Source: Myrica gale (taxonomy: Eukaryota > Streptophyta > Magnoliopsida > Fagales > Myricaceae). Taken from it: a DNA stretch of 64,000 bases. The stretch spans positions 21,576,921 to 21,640,920 of the forward strand of contig OZ005601.1 of assembly GCA_963930655.1 (NCBI GenBank), in the 5' to 3' direction. Position 1 is the first letter of the stretch. The number at the start of each line of letters is the position of its first letter. Positions 45,214-58,895 of this stretch are shown here, one piece after another. Under the pieces are notes generated by a model that was not told the origin of the DNA, ran no database searches, and saw nothing but the letters and a program-made list of their open reading frames with translations. Made by a program: the position numbers and the translations under genes.

Positions 45214-46950
45214 AGAAAATAAGGTATCAGCGGCTCCCCCAATTCAATTTTGTGTTCTTGCGTGTAGAACAAAAGTAGACGCATGGATTTTACCAGTTAC
45301 AATCTTATAATGGGGGTTGTACCAGGACCTGGTCCCGAGTCTTGAGCGAGTAACGTGAGAGGCTTCAATACTTCAACGTCGGTATGCTGGCAAAGATGAA
45401 CCAGCCCAGTCTTCAAGATTTTTTTTTATGTTCTCCCTAATTCTAAAACTCAATAAAATAGTAATCAGAGATTTACGTCACGTCTCTACCACTGTCTCAC
45501 GTGTCTGAGGTAATTTCAATTTCTGCGCCGGTTGTCTTTCTTTTCCCACTATCTCACGTGCTTCGTGTCTCCCTCTTTGAATTTTGGTGGTCCGAAGCAA
45601 CGTGACTGGCTGAACAGATCTCGTGACATTTAACCACTGTTTTGCCGCCTTATGCGGCCCCTCGTGATGGATAGTCATTAGCCACCGCTTTGCTTCTGTC
45701 TCACGCAGCGTTTTGCAAAGGACATGACTTGCGGTCGGTCTATCTTTGAGGGCAGTCACTCTCAATCATGTATCTTCTTTTTTTTTTCCTTGATACTCTC
45801 AATCATGTTTCAGTTGCAGCGGGATTGGTCCTGTCACGTTATGTATGGCTCTAGTTGCCTGATAAGACGGATGCCGTGAAATTTACTGTAACCATGGAAT
45901 CGGGACCAGCCGCAATTTGGAGTGGTGTGGGTCCCGCTAGTACCACCCTGCCCGGGCAGGGCAGGGGTGATATTCGGGCTGGTATGAGTTTCATATATCA
46001 CCCACGCCACTCTATCAGGAGATGTACGGTTAGATGTTTTTTTTATAAGCATACGGTTAGATGTTACTGTGAGAATTTTTTTAGTATTTTTAAAATTTTT
46101 AGGTTACGTTAATTTTATTAATATGTATACTGTAAGTTATTTTTTGTTAGGTTAAAAAACATGCTGGATTTATATATTTTCATAATTAAAAAAAATTATA
46201 ATTTTAAAGAAACGAACATGTCTTTAGTTTCTTTCCAAATTGCCTCAATCTATCATCATTACAAAAATTTATATATTTTTACTTTTTTCCATGTATTAAT
46301 TTTTATAACTTTTTATTAACTTTTTCATTAATTCTCACAAATTTTTTTACCTTTTTACTGATTTTTTATCAACTTTAATACTTAAAATTTTAATTCTAAA
46401 CGTTATGCCCAGACAAATATTATTTCATAACTATAATAAATATTTAGAAGAAGAAACTAATAAATGCTATAAATTGTGAATTTGGTTAATAATTTGTGAA
46501 TTTATGAATAATTAGGCTTGAATAATGATTATAAATTTGTTAATTTTTAGATTCAATTAGTTGATGAATTTTGTTTTGTTTAAATAATAGATAAATTTTT
46601 TGATAAAGAAAAATTCAACCAGCGTGCAGTCGTCTAATACTTCTAACGTGTCTATTACTTCTGAAACAAATACTAGTTAAAAAAAATATTGTGTTTTGTT
46701 TAGTCCAGTTGAAAATATTGAGAATGAAGTAATTTTGCAACGTTTTCAGAATATGCAGACATATAGGATCTAATTGCCACCTCTCAGTCTCAGCAAATAG
46801 TACTGTACGTGTATTTCAAAAATTTTAATACTTTTAATTCTTAATTTTAAATATTTTAAAGCAAAGATATTTTTTACATAACTTATCAAAAACTATCATT
46901 TCAGTCTAATAATTCACCACTTTCAAATTGGATCTAATTACGCCACTAGT

Positions 46951-47048
46951 CATGAATCACATAACTGTTTAGTAGAATAATTGCGTGGATAATGGTAGCG
47001 TCATGAGCCACATAAGTGTCTAGGAGAATATTTGCGTGGATAATGGTG
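46951..47048 (+). repeat. Tandem duplication, unit about 50 bp
   Basis: ATGA(A/G)(T/C)CACATAA... followed by TTGCGTGGATAATGGT occurs twice in a row. Confidence 0.8.
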
Positions 47049-47204
47049 GCGGCCCTTTATTTGTCATTTAGTAAATCTTCTTCACTTGAGCAATAATTAA
47101 GGAGAGTAGAATGGCGTATCTTAATTATGTGACATGAACTTGATTGAATTAGGATAAAGCGTGACTTGACTTAATTGGATTAGGATAAAGCGTGGCTTAG
47201 TGAA

Positions 47205-49100
47205 TTTGTGTATGCTTGATGCTACAGTGGTTTAAATTGGTTTCTAAATAGTTAGCCTTCAATAGAGATCATATTAATTATTTATTTAATTTTACTTCCT
47301 TCCAAAAAAAAAAAACTCAGGCGCTCTGGAAAGTACCGTGGCTGAAATTCGACCTGTTGCAGGACCAGTGTGTCCCTCCCCTGGTTTCTACAGTCCAAGA
47401 ACTGGAGGCTGGACAAATTATTCTTGCCCGTACTAATGCACAAGGCCGGAGGGCCTTTCCCGTTTCCCTTCCCCAAAGTGTTGCATGCTTTCTCTACGTT
47501 CAGATGTTGGAAAAATAGAGAAATTATTACTTTTACTAATAAAAATATTATTATTGAGGTAATATAGATTTTATTGACTTATAAAGAGTTTGTGAAAAGT
47601 TGAACAAACGGTTGATTAGAGATTGATTTTTATTAGAATCTCTAAAAAGTGTAGAAATATAATTTAAAGATAATTTGATAGAGTTTTTATTTTTTTATTT
47701 TTATGTAACATTCTTGAAATTTGTAAAAAATTGTGGAGATGAATGATTTAATTAATTTTTTTAATACAAAAGTATTGGATTTTAAAAAAAAAATATTTGT
47801 AAAAAAGTGCGGAGAAAAATGATTTAATTAAAGAATAATACAAATTTTGTTGACACAAAACTTTGAACTTTTGTTGTTTGACAATCAAAAGCATCAAAAT
47901 CTATTTTTTCTTCTTCTATAAAGTAATAAATTTTTGTGCTAGCATTACTCATGATTTGAGTTTCAAGAGTGACTACCATAGTTGAACATGCTTCCTAAGG
48001 TGAATTTGAGAAATGATTGGGTTCTTCTGAAAAAAAATCTAACGGTTCATGATATCGGGATGTGTAGGACCCACTTCTAAAATGAATCCTGAACCGTCAG
48101 ATTCTTCCTAGAAGAACCTCAATCATATCTCGGTGAATTTTGTGTGGTTCTTTATTTATAATGTTAAAAGAGGATTGGTTCTCTTAAAATGTTTTAATTA
48201 AACAAATTAAAATGAAAAAAATTAAAGAATCATTATTTATATTAGCATGAATTATAACCTGAGGCATCACTCCAATAATGAAATCGTGTTCCCCGTGGCT
48301 CCAGTGAGTTTGAGTATGCTTGAAGCTACAGTAGTTTAAATTGGTTTCTAAATAGTTAGCCTTCAATAGATATCATATTAATTATTTTTTAAAATTTATT
48401 CCCTTTCCAAAAAAAAACTAAGGGTTATGGAAGTCTCTCAAAAGTATCCTTAGTTCAACATTAACCTCTGGTTTTGTGCCAAGTTATGAGGAACTCGTCA
48501 ATCCTGCTCTTCTCCAGTAACCATTCTGAGTGGAGAACAGGAACTGGGGAAAAATTGAGAGAAATAAAATCTCTGTGTTGAAATGCTTGCCTTGCTTTTA
48601 ACTGTAATGCTACTGAAATGATAAGGTCAAGGGGGGTTTTGATAGTTAACCTTTGCCTCCAGTAACCGAGTCTTTTATTGATTTCGTGTCTAAGTGGGTG
48701 CTTTGTATCATTTATTTACGTTTCGAACGAAACGAAGAGAACCAATTCCTTTGTCGATACAATGCATACAAAACAACTGGTTCCTGAAACTCTTCATATT
48801 AAGAAGCGACTTTCTCGATTTCCGCCATTAAATCTCTTTTAGGGTAAAATTTTAGGAGTGGGTTAAAAAGGTGAAGAGAGAGAATGAAAAATTGGTGAAA
48901 GGTGAATAAAAAAATTGTGAAAAAGTGTTCAGGGAGAAATTTGTGTAATGATGATAAAATTTTATGTTGAAAAAATAGAGAAATTATTATTTTTATTAAT
49001 AAAAATATTGTAATGTAGATTTTATTGACTTATAAAGAGTTTGTGAAAAGTTGAACAAATGTTTGATTAGAGATTATTTTTATTAGAATATGTAAAAAAC
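47205..49100 (+). repeat. Order-preserving pairs of direct repeats
   Basis: A block (TATGCTTGA-GCTACAGT-GTTTAAATTGG, then AATAGTTAGCCTTCAATAGA) lies at about 47210-47320 and again at 48310-48410. A second block (AATAGAGAAATTATTA..., ACTTATAAAGAGTTTGTG, AAAAGTTGAACAAA) lies at about 47512-47650 and 48975-49095. The same order in both suggests one old duplication of roughly 0.4-0.8 kb. Confidence 0.75.
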
Positions 49101-50083
49101 GTTCTAATAAAAATCAATAAAAAAAATCCAGATACGACAATGTGTCTTAAAACGTTCCTCGATGATATTTGGTTTTATTTGAAACATTATGTTAGTTGGC
49201 GTTTCTCAAATTAACATTTTATTTTTATCAAACGGACTTCAAAATTTTATTTTTATTTTTACCACTCATTGACTAATTTTAATACTACCTCTTTTTTTAA
49301 CACCAACACAAAATTTTACTAAATTTTTGAAAACGAACACACCTATTAATCTTCAAGCTAGCAGCTGCAATGGATGAGAACAAATATTTGGTCTATTTTA
49401 TGTTTTCTTTTATTTAATTGCTATTAAAAATAGATAACTCATATATTCATTTTTCTACCTGTCTTTCCATGAATTTTATATTCTAGCTAGCTAGTTTTTA
49501 AGTTTGATACAATGATTATGATTTGGATTGCAGGTTGAAAGTAATTAATATGATGAGTGTGATATATTTTTAAAATATTGATAATATAAGCTAGATGCGA
49601 AGAAAATCAAGCGGCTCTAGATAGTTACATCCTGAATTAAGGGAGGTCTTTCTGATCACTAGTGCACTTAAACATTCTTCGTAAAATGGAGTTTTGTGGT
49701 TTTCTCTATTATATAGTACAAATCATCCTTGGGTTTTGATCTATTTTAACAAATCATCTCTGGATTTTCAGATTTATAATAAAGGTCCATGCCTTTGTAA
49801 CTTTTATCAAACATGTCCTTATGACTTTTTCTTTTATTCAAGTGTCCTAATAATTTTAAGGCCTTGGCATTAATTTTAAAAATTTAGAAAGAAAATACGT
49901 AAAATGGGCCTACTTTGTATTTCCATGCATTAGAGGCCGACTAAAAATGTCAAATGGAAGGTCTTGCATGGCCTATAGTGCATGGTATGCATGCATAATG
50001 ATTTTTCGCCTTTTGTGATGGACCCGGTTGGTAAGGGTCATTGCATGTAGATTTTTGAATTAATTTTCGTGTAAGGGTATTAC

Positions 50084-50266
50084 GGGCATGTTTGAGACCC
50101 CAAATATTTGGGGTCTCAACAAATCGGACAAACCAAACAAACTCCAAAATTTTTAACTTTTACACCTACACACTTCACCTTTCACAAACCCCAATAAATC
50201 TCAATAAAGTAAAGATTCCCAAAATTTCGGGAATATTCCCCAAAAATTTGGCAAACAAACATCCCC
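50084..50266. mobile_element. 183-bp Tourist-like MITE, copy 2
   Basis: It begins GGGCATGTTTG and ends CAAACATCCCC, flanked by TAC on both sides (50081-50083, 50267-50269). It differs from copy 1 at 23754 by only a few bases. Confidence 0.85.
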
Positions 50267-51049
50267 TACATCTGGACATTTGGGTGAAATTTCATGAGAA
50301 ATGGATAAAAGAAAAAGAAGAAAAGGGACATAGAACCCTTAAGGGGCATAATTGGGAATAAGCTTGTTAATGGGCCTAAAGGCTCTACGCTTGGCCTAAT
50401 TATTAAGGCCTAATTAAGATTAAGAGGCCTATTGTACTTAACGAGGCCAACAACCAGATCTGGACACTTGGTATAAACAAAAGCCCATTTAGCTATTAAT
50501 TGGGCCCAATAGGCAAAAAGAGACGTAAATTACCTCAAAAACAAAGAATTGATACCTTGGGCCTAAGAAAACTTTTAAAACTTATCAATGTATTCGAAGA
50601 ATGATAGCGGCACAAGACAACATTCTCACTTTCAGTTATTTGAAACGATGATCCAGCTTTTGTGTCGTTTTCCGGGTGTATAAAGAAGAAAATCACCTGG
50701 AAGTTATTTTGGCGAGTTTCAATTTTGAAAAATATGGTAATGTGCTAGCTTATTGACGATGGCCCGTCAATAAGCTAGTAACGTGAAAACATTACCTGCA
50801 GGAGGTCAAATTTCATTTACAACATTGAAAACTTGGATTTTAAAGGAATGTGAAAGGAAAGCATATTTGTTTATTATTCGTGTATTTTCTTTCATAAGCT
50901 ACAGTAATGGGCTGTATCCCTTTTATTACAACAGCCCATTATCTAGCAAGAAACAGTTATAACAGCCCAATTCTTGTCCTCAGCCCGTTGATTAAGTCCA
51001 CACGCTTCAGATAATCCGCAACATTTTTGTGCTAAAACTTGCAGCAATT
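50267..51049. other. Intergenic; contains a short perfect hairpin
   Basis: No gene is seen. CTAGCTTATTGACG at 50745-50758 pairs with CGTCAATAAGCTAG at 50765-50778 around a 6-base loop. The flanks GGTAATG (50736) and CATTACC (near 50790) also pair. Confidence 0.6.
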
Positions 51050-52315
51050 TCTTTCTCAATATAAATAACTAAAGAATTTGCAAGGAATTCATCTTCCATC
51101 TTGTTGCGAAGTCTTGTTTTGACAATATTATTAGCTAAAAAAACTCACTCTGTAGTTGTTGTTGACAATGGAAGAGTCAAGATAAGACGAATCAATCTAT
51201 CAATTAAATAGTATGTATTTGACTTTCCTGTTTCAACTAACTTTTGACACAACTCAGAAATGGCGGACAAACATTTCAACTCAGGATGGGTGAGCACATT
51301 GAGCTCAAAGTGATGCAATTGGTATCTCAAATTAATCTTTTCATGCTCCAGAAAATTCTGATAATAAAAGTTATTAACAAGGCTATAAATATCATCAATG
51401 TTGAAGGATTTATATGCATTCTTGGGATCTAAGCTTGAGCTAAGAATAAGAAGTTTTGTTGGTTTCTAATTAAACATGTTGTTCAGCTTTTGTAACCGAG
51501 AGTCTATTACAATCATAAATATGTCAATTCGATAATGATGCTCCAATGTCATATCATCTCTTTTATTGGAAAATCTACCTCAAGTAGTCATATCAAGAAC
51601 TTCAATATCAAACCTTCCAAAAAATGACTTCACATTCTCAAGAAAAATTTACCAACAATCTTCTCTCAACTTTTGAATAAGTTCTTTTGTAGTTTTGACC
51701 AAATGCATAGCATTCAAAATGTCTTGGGTTTGTTGCTATAATGCTTGACATAGAGAATCTGTAACTCTTATGATATCTCTCATCAAATGCAAGATAAAAA
51801 TAAACTCAAATGACATCATACCAGAGTATGTTGCATTAACATTGCCACATAGAGAATAAGTAGAACCTTCCGTAATAATATTTTGAAATACTTTCAAAGT
51901 TGCCTGAAACATTCTTATCAAGCTACATATATAATTAAAATGAGAGCTCCACCATGCATCTCCAGCTCGTTTCAAACTACCAATTTGATTTGTCCCTCTT
52001 CTATTTTTAAGTTCATCAATAGCAATCAAATGTGCAATATCAGTTGCTTGGGCAACATGCAATTCATCATTCCTTTATAAGAGACGCCAACAATGTTGAT
52101 AATGAAGCTTATCTTTGTGAAATATTGATGAACTGAAAGCACTTATCTTGATGCCGCAACTGATGCTAGTTGTAAACGATGAGTCATACAATGCACATAA
52201 AAAGTATAAGGACAATCACTAAGAAATAGAGCTTGTAATTCATTCCACTCACCACGCATATTGCTAGCACTATCATACCCTTGTCCTCGAACATTTTGTA
52301 TCTTGAATCCATTTG
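51050..52315 (-). pseudogene. 5'-truncated hAT transposase, zinc-finger MYM1-like type
   Basis: Read on the minus strand: [21 protein letters not shown], then VHCMTHRLQLASVAASR, and later ELKNRRGTNQIGSLKRAGDAWWSSHFNYI. The hATC end reads LNVLTHPELKCLSAISELCQKL, RLIRLILTLPLSTTTTE and, after a stop, FLANNIVKTRLRNKMEDEF. This is the TTF/ZMYM1-like group of plant hAT transposases. Several stops and frameshifts occur, and the N-terminal zinc-finger part is missing because the sequence abuts the CYP78A fragment at about 52308-52316. Confidence 0.83.
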
Positions 52316-53530
52316 AAGTGGTGCACTAGCTTCGCCACCCAAAGACTGATAGTCACGAGTCCAAGGTTTTTTCCAGGACACACCCTCCGACCAGCCCCGA
52401 AGGGTGCAAGCCTTAGGTCCAATCCCTGACATCCACATCAATACCCCCTTCACTCTTGAAGAACCTTTCTGGTTTGAACATCAGAGGGTCCTCCCACACT
52501 TCAGGATCATGAGTTATGGCCCACATGTTTACCATGGCCGTAGTATTAGCAGGGACAACCATGTCATTGCTGAGGTGAACGTCTGATGTGGATAGCCAGG
52601 CCCAAGACAGGGAGGGCCCCAGGTGGGTGCACGTGTAAGGTTTCTTTTACAACGGCTTGCAAGTAGGGCAATTTAGTGACATCAGAGTCTGTGAAATTTT
52701 TGTCACCCACTATAGATTTAAGCTCTTGGTGAAGCTTATCTTGCACATTTGAATTCAAAACCAACACGGCCATGACCCATTCAGTTAAAAGTGCAGTTGT
52801 ATTTGTACCACGAAAGATCATTTCCTGCACACAAAATCAATCATAATTACTATTACTTTGTAAAAACAAACATTAGAAATAAGAAATAAAAGCCTATCTA
52901 TATTACAATGTAAGCATATAGGGAATCCAATAAGATGATATTTACAATATGAAAAATTTAAAGAAATCTATTTGCAATTTCTAGTAACCCATAAGACGAC
53001 AATCGTGTCATCTTCTTCAAGCCTCTCATCTGCTTCTAAATTGAGTAGAACATGAACAAAATCTTAATTATCAGAGAGCATGCTCGAGTCTACCTGTCGA
53101 TATTTGCTTTACGAACTTTCTAACACGAGGAACAAGTATGGAGCAATGTTCGATGGTATGATGAGGGTCGTAAACGTAGTTGAGCCAAGGAAGATAATCC
53201 GACCAGTTGAAAGCATCTAGGAGCTCAAACCCTTCTCTAACCATCTCCTGCTGTTCTCTAGCCTCATCGCTAGTGCATGTCATATTGTATCTCTTTCCAA
53301 ATACGGTCCCCATTATGTTGTCAAGTGCAGCAACTTGAAGGTGCTTTCGTAAGGAAACAACACCATGAAGCGATTGCTCATCGGCTATGGCACTCAACAT
53401 GGTGGTGCAATCCGTTTGGCGTCCAGCTTCATGGCAAGCGATGCGTTTCAATGCTAAGAGGTGAGCTGATGCGATATTCCCCAAGAGCAGCCAGTATTTA
53501 CCATTTGGTGCAAATCCAATGGCTCGGCTG

Positions 53531-54551
53531 TGTTAGTGTTTTGAATGTTGGCAAGATTCCGTGTCAATTTTAAGTTGAGTTGTATTTTTGAATTAATGTT
53601 GTTTAAAATGTTCAAGAGGATACGAGTCATTCAAATTTGAAAAGAGATGATGATATCTTTAAAGAGGGTTGCTGAAGAAGATAAGGTTGAAGAGTGTTTA
53701 AAATTTGAAGAACAAGTTCAAATTTACGGACATTCCTATAATCTCTCAGAGTTATCTCCGGAATCATTTCGCCCTACCTTCGCTTGAGCTAAATTCTTGC
53801 ATTTTTATACAATGTGTTTCGCCCTATCTTCTTCCTAGATTGGCTCGAGCGAAATATCCTTATTAGAAATTTTCTTATATTTTCTCTTTAAAGAGTGAGA
53901 AATTCGTCCAAGAGATTCACCCAAGTTATTTCATTCCTTCCTTGGCATCTTATGCTTGAGAGAAATATTCTTTGAGACCTTTGCACCTAAAGTGTTCATT
54001 ATTTCTCTCTCCTCCATGAATCACCTTAATCAACATTGAAACCAACCTCCTATGAGAAGCTTTGAGAGAGTTTAAGGAGATTGGCAGACGGACTTACCGG
54101 TGTTGAAGAGATTTAGGAGAAGAACCTTAGAAGGTTGAGTGTTAACCGCAAGGGAGCGTGTCTAGGTTGGATTATCTAGATTATTACTTTGGGGTTGTCA
54201 GAGTCAAGCAACTGGATATTGCCCGTGTTTGAGTCACTAGTGTAAGGTTTATCTTCTAGTGATTTTTTGGTGATTGCTAGCGCGAAGTGGTTTTTTCCTT
54301 TGAAAAGGTTTTCCATTTCGTCATCAAATCTCTTGTTTTGGCGTGTGATTGATTATTATTCCTGATTGATATCTTTCTTTGATATTTGTTTTAATATTCC
54401 GCTGCATATTTGTTGATTATTAAATACTTTTTCAGATCTAGATGAGACTCTTTTAGGACTTGTTCTAAATTTGTCTATTCATAGAAAAAGAAAGTACCAA
54501 CACCTATTCACCCCCCTTTTGGTGTTCTTTAGGGTATAAACATATTTTTCA
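53531..54551 (+). repeat. 5' LTR
   Basis: 1021 bp, TG...CA ends. It carries one copy of the 48-bp unit that is present three times in the 3' LTR. Confidence 0.9.
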
Positions 54552-54553
54552 AT

Positions 54554-54566
54554 TGGTATCAAAGCC
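54554..54566 (+). other. Primer binding site
   Basis: TGGTATCAAAGCC, two bases after the 5' LTR, matches the tRNA-Met initiator type used by most plant Copia elements (TGGTATCAGAGCC) with one difference. Confidence 0.85.
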
Positions 54567-55159
54567 TGATTTCTTTCCTTGACCCTACGTCTAGATGTAT
54601 CAAAGTCAATCTTTGTCTGTGCCTCCATATTTCGATGGAAGCAACTATGGCTATTGGAAAGTTCGTATGAGAGCTTTTCTATAATGAATGAATGAACATG
54701 TTTGGATTTCTTGTAGTAAAGGATGAAAAATTCCATCCACTGGTGATGTTCCCAAAGATGCCAGTACTTGGTCCAAATAAGAGGTAAGTGAATGTAATTT
54801 AATAGTAAAGGACTACATGCTATATTTATGGCTATTTCTCCTGAAGAATTTAAACGTATTTCTATGTGTGAAATAACTTATGATGCTTGAAATATCTTGG
54901 AGACAACACATGAAGGTACAGATACAGTGAAGAGTTCAAAACTTCAAATGTTGATGATAAGAATCGATGAAATCCGCATGAAGGATGATGAGACGTTTCA
55001 CTAGTAGAAAATTGACTTTTAGTGAAGAAATGAATTTCGTCACTAAAAGTCTATTTTTAGTGATGAAAATAATTTTGGTCACTAATTTCGTCACTAAAAG
55101 TCTTATTTGTGACAAAATAACAATGTCGTCACAAAAAGTTAATTTTTTGGTGACGAAAA

Positions 55160-56850
55160 GTTTCGTCACACGCCGATCGATCGGTTATACACCGATCGAT
55201 CGGTACTTTTGTGACGAAATGCTCCATCACTAAATGCAAAGAGTTTTGGCGAGGAAAGTACGTCGTCACTCCACCCGATCGATCGTTGTTTATATACCGA
55301 TCGATCGGTTATCAATAAACACGTGACTTTGAAACACGATCGATCGTTCATCATAACCGATCCATCGCTATGATATGACGATCGATCGGCATGCGTCATA
55401 GAAGATCTTTCTAAATTTTAAAATAACCGATCGATCGGTGATTTAGGTGATCGATCGTTTATATTGAAGTGATCGATCGTCAAGGACATCGTCGTTTTGT
55501 CTTATGCATAACGATCGATCGGTAAAGCACACCGATCGATCAGTTCGCACGGTGTCGTTTTAAATGCAAAAGGCGATTGATCGGTTCACATTGACGATCG
55601 ATCGGTACGTAAATTTCATGATTAAACATTTATGATTGAATAATACGAGCTTAAATAATTAGAAATACAAAATATATATTAACAAAGTATGTTAGGATAT
55701 GTTTAGATTACATGACAACATATAAAGTATACTTCATTAATATTTAGGAATGCATGTACAAGTTGTACATGTTACATCAAATAAACATTTTGTAAGAGTT
55801 AGTATGAGCAATATACTAAGATGTCATATACTAATGATATAAAGCTTATTTAACACATGATTATAAGTTATTAGTATGAGATATGTATTAAAATGACATT
55901 TTAAGTAAAATAATTTTAATAATTATTTCATTTGTTAGGTTAAAAATAGTTTTTTTCAATAATTAGGTTTAACGATCGATCGGTATGTCACCGATCGATC
56001 GGTAAAGGATGGTGTCGTTTAATGGTTTGAGACCGATTGATCATACATTAATACCGATCAATCGCTCACGTCCGTCGTCGTTTTGAATTTGTTTCCCAAT
56101 CGATCGTGGAAATTGCGATCGATCGTTTGAAAACTTGGCGGGAATTTTAAAGCTGACAAGGTGATCGATCGGTATGGTGACTGATCGATCGGTGTTTATC
56201 GTGCTTGAAATGACCAAATACTCTAAGGCCGTGGGTGAAGTGAAAAAAACACCCTTGGAAACGAGGATAACGAAGGCTTGCGACAAGGAGCTCTTTTCCT
56301 CTCAAACTTAGTCCAAATACCGTTCTTTTGGTTGAGAGAGTGTTTAGAATAGATTAAGAGGTAGCCGAGCTCATATTCATTGGTTTTTTAACCGAGTGAA
56401 TTTTGAAAATATTTGACGAAATTTGTGAGATTTTGGTGGAGATTTTGTTCGTTTTGGTGTTTATATCGTGCAAGAGGTAATGTACTCTACATACATTACG
56501 TTTTATGAACGATTGGTTGGTTATTTGATGATTTTTTTGATTTGGGTATTTGTGGGTATTGTGGATATAATTTGTGATGATTAGAGCTTATTAGGATGTT
56601 TTTAATGTGTACATTGCAGTGAGTATTGAATGAGGATGATTTGAAAGTGATTTGGGCGTGGATTTGAGTGTGTGGGGAGGGTTTGCATGGTTTTATCGAT
56701 CTGGGTAATTGAATATCGATCACCAATAAGTGACGATCGATCGTTTGTTAGATGGTATACAACCGATCGATCGTTGTATTTTAAACGATCTATCGTCTTC
56801 TAGATGGTTGTCTGACGATCGATCGTCATATTTTTACCTATCGATCGGTG
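55160..56850. repeat. Left CGATCGATCG motif clusters of the CACTA
   Basis: Clusters lie at 55168-55612, 55974-56200 and 56732-56850. The common form is (A)CCGATCGATCGGT or variants (CGATCGATCGTT, CGATTGATCGG, CCGATCCATCG). I count over 25 copies, often in pairs 20-30 bp apart. Confidence 0.95.
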
Positions 56851-58221
56851 TTTCACGCAAGTTTTGTTGCAAATTATTGATGATGTGTAGCATTTATATT
56901 TATTTAGATGTTTGATTATTGAAGTGCTTGAGTTCCGAAAATAAGAATGATGTATGATCTCTTCTTATGTTGTTCATAATTTTTCTCATATATTGCCCTG
57001 ATAATGTGGATGAGTAGAGGTTTGTCTGTCTGATGTAAATTGTATTTTTTTGTACTCATTGGAAACACCAAGAAGGGAATGACCTATGCCCCCTGAATTT
57101 TGCAGTTGGAAATCACATGCAAATATGAATGTACATCTAACCCTGCAAGTGCACGCGCGTATTTGCTAGCAGGGAAAAATTTCATGATTGTTTGATTTTT
57201 CTTGCTATCATAATCAGTTGTTGAAGGGATGCTAGTTCGGGTAACAGGGCAAACACATCATTAATCAGGACATATAGTGATCAGAGTTTCTGTAAAGTAG
57301 GCGAGTCTGGCTAATCTGGGAAGAGCTATTGAGTTATGTTTGTTATTATGGTATAGGTTAGCTTCATATTGACTTATTTTTATCTTACAAAGATGGTTAT
57401 TATATTTTCTTCCCTAATGACAATGATAATTCTTTGATGCTTAGAGAATTTCCATTTTTGTGTTGCTTTTGTACTAGTACGGAATGAATGTCATGTTTTT
57501 AGTTGCTCACAAAATATGACAGACTACGCTGGGCTTATTTTTAGTTTGGATCACATTCACATGCTTTTGAAATTCTGATGAATTTATTTTAGTTAATAAC
57601 ATCTTTTCCATCCATTACTTTGTTCCTTTTTTGCATTTTACCATTATGCTAAGTGTCGCAGAATTTTATTCTGGCCTACCCAACACATCCCATTGGTGAA
57701 TCATGTATGATATTTTAATTTCTGGGATTTCTTTTAATGTAAAGCAGCTAATGTGGTTTAATACCATATTTTGGATGTTCCCATTAAACAAACTAGTGAC
57801 TGATAGAAATCTAAAAGACAAGGGCTGACCAATCTGGCAAGCGAGTGAGACTGAATTTGTTTGATCAAGTATTATGGAAACCTTGTCGAAATGTTCCATT
57901 AACTGAACTGACCATGGTTTAAGTTTCAATGTTCATATTCTCAGTTGGCACAACACTCAGTGCACTAAGGATGCTTTTAACAAAATAATGTTGTAATGAC
58001 TTGCTTAGATTCAACTTTGTCTTTGCTAGAATTTTGATAGAAGACATCACAACATGATTGCATAAACTAACTGGAGGAGAATGAAGATATCTTCAGATTC
58101 TCAAGCAAGAAGAGACTCATATTTGTATTTTTCTGCCAGAATTCTATATTCAAATTTATTGTCCCTTAATATTGATTTCCATCAGGGAAGAAGCTAGGAA
58201 TTAGTTCTTGGGTTCACTTGC

Positions 58222-58395
58222 ATGAAAAAGGAGCAAGAGCGCATGCGAGTGGAGCACGAGGAGCGTATGCAAGTGGAGCACGAGGAGCGCATGCAACAGG
58301 AACAAGAGCACATGCGAATGGAGCAAGAGCGCTTACGGGCAGAAATATCAAAGGAGTTGGAGAAGAAATGTCATACGCAATGGAAAAGAAAATAG
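58222..58395 (+). CDS. Coiled-coil ORF at the CACTA 3' end
   Basis: 57 residues beginning MKKEQERMRVEHEERMQVEH and built of repeated (M)xxEQE/VEHEER units, ending KCHTQWKRK. Glu/Arg/Met-rich coiled coils like this end the En/Spm-type plant transposase/TnpA-like proteins. Here it is probably the last exon of a degraded gene, since no upstream exon was found. A retained open frame is possible by chance. Confidence 0.45.
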   Translation: MKKEQERMRVEHEERMQVEHEERMQQEQEHMRMEQERLRAEISKELEKKCHTQWKRK

Positions 58396-58629
58396 GCGAC
58401 ATGTCAAAGTGACTATTCAGCCAGTTTAGAGGTTCAGAAAAGTATATGCATGTATGTTTTAATAGCTTTGTGATTATGTATTATTATTACGATATTATTT
58501 TCGATTTAATTACGGATCACTATTTATTATTATTGATGTTTATTAATGTGAGTATTGTATTGTTATTATAATAGTACGTTATATAATATTTTCTATGATT
58601 ATTATTTTTAAAAAAAATTGATTTTATTA

Positions 58630-58895
58630 CCACCGTTCGATCGACATCTTTAGCGATGGATCGGTTGTTGTTAAACCGATCCATCGTTCAATACCACTGT
58701 TCGATCGTCAATATTAAAAAGAAAAAATTACTAATCGATCTGTAACGTAAACGATCGATCGTCAGATTACACCGATCGATCAGTTATTTAATCAACGTTC
58801 CATTGCTGAAATAAATGATCGATCGATCCCTGTTTCAACCAATCCATCACTACGTTCTCACCGACCGATCGGTAAAAGTACCGATCGATCATTAA
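58630..58895. repeat. Right CGATCGATCG motif cluster of the CACTA
   Basis: About ten variants of CGATCGATCG, CGATGGATCGG and CGATCCATCG over 265 bp, followed by AGTGACGAAA-type terminal repeats to 59093. Confidence 0.93.

Larger units (their letters stand above)
44530..50083. other. AT-rich intergenic region with scattered repeats, no gene
   Basis: About 5.5 kb with no supported gene. It includes a (TA)n run at 45175-45212, fragments of the AAAATTTTA MITE family (near 46250-46400, 48840-48960, 49250-49350), and two pairs of dispersed direct repeats at 47205-47655 and 48300-49100. At 45480-45760 several TCTCACGTG motifs occur, without a credible protein. Confidence 0.5.

Noticed and set aside
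45478-45765. A 95-codon minus-strand frame in a GC-richer patch with CACGTG motifs
   Set aside because: No domain, no splice context, no relatives recognised; likely chance.
55160-55612. CGATCGATCG clusters as a satellite or centromeric repeat
   Set aside because: They lie between CACTA ends with a clean 3-bp duplication, so they belong to the transposon.
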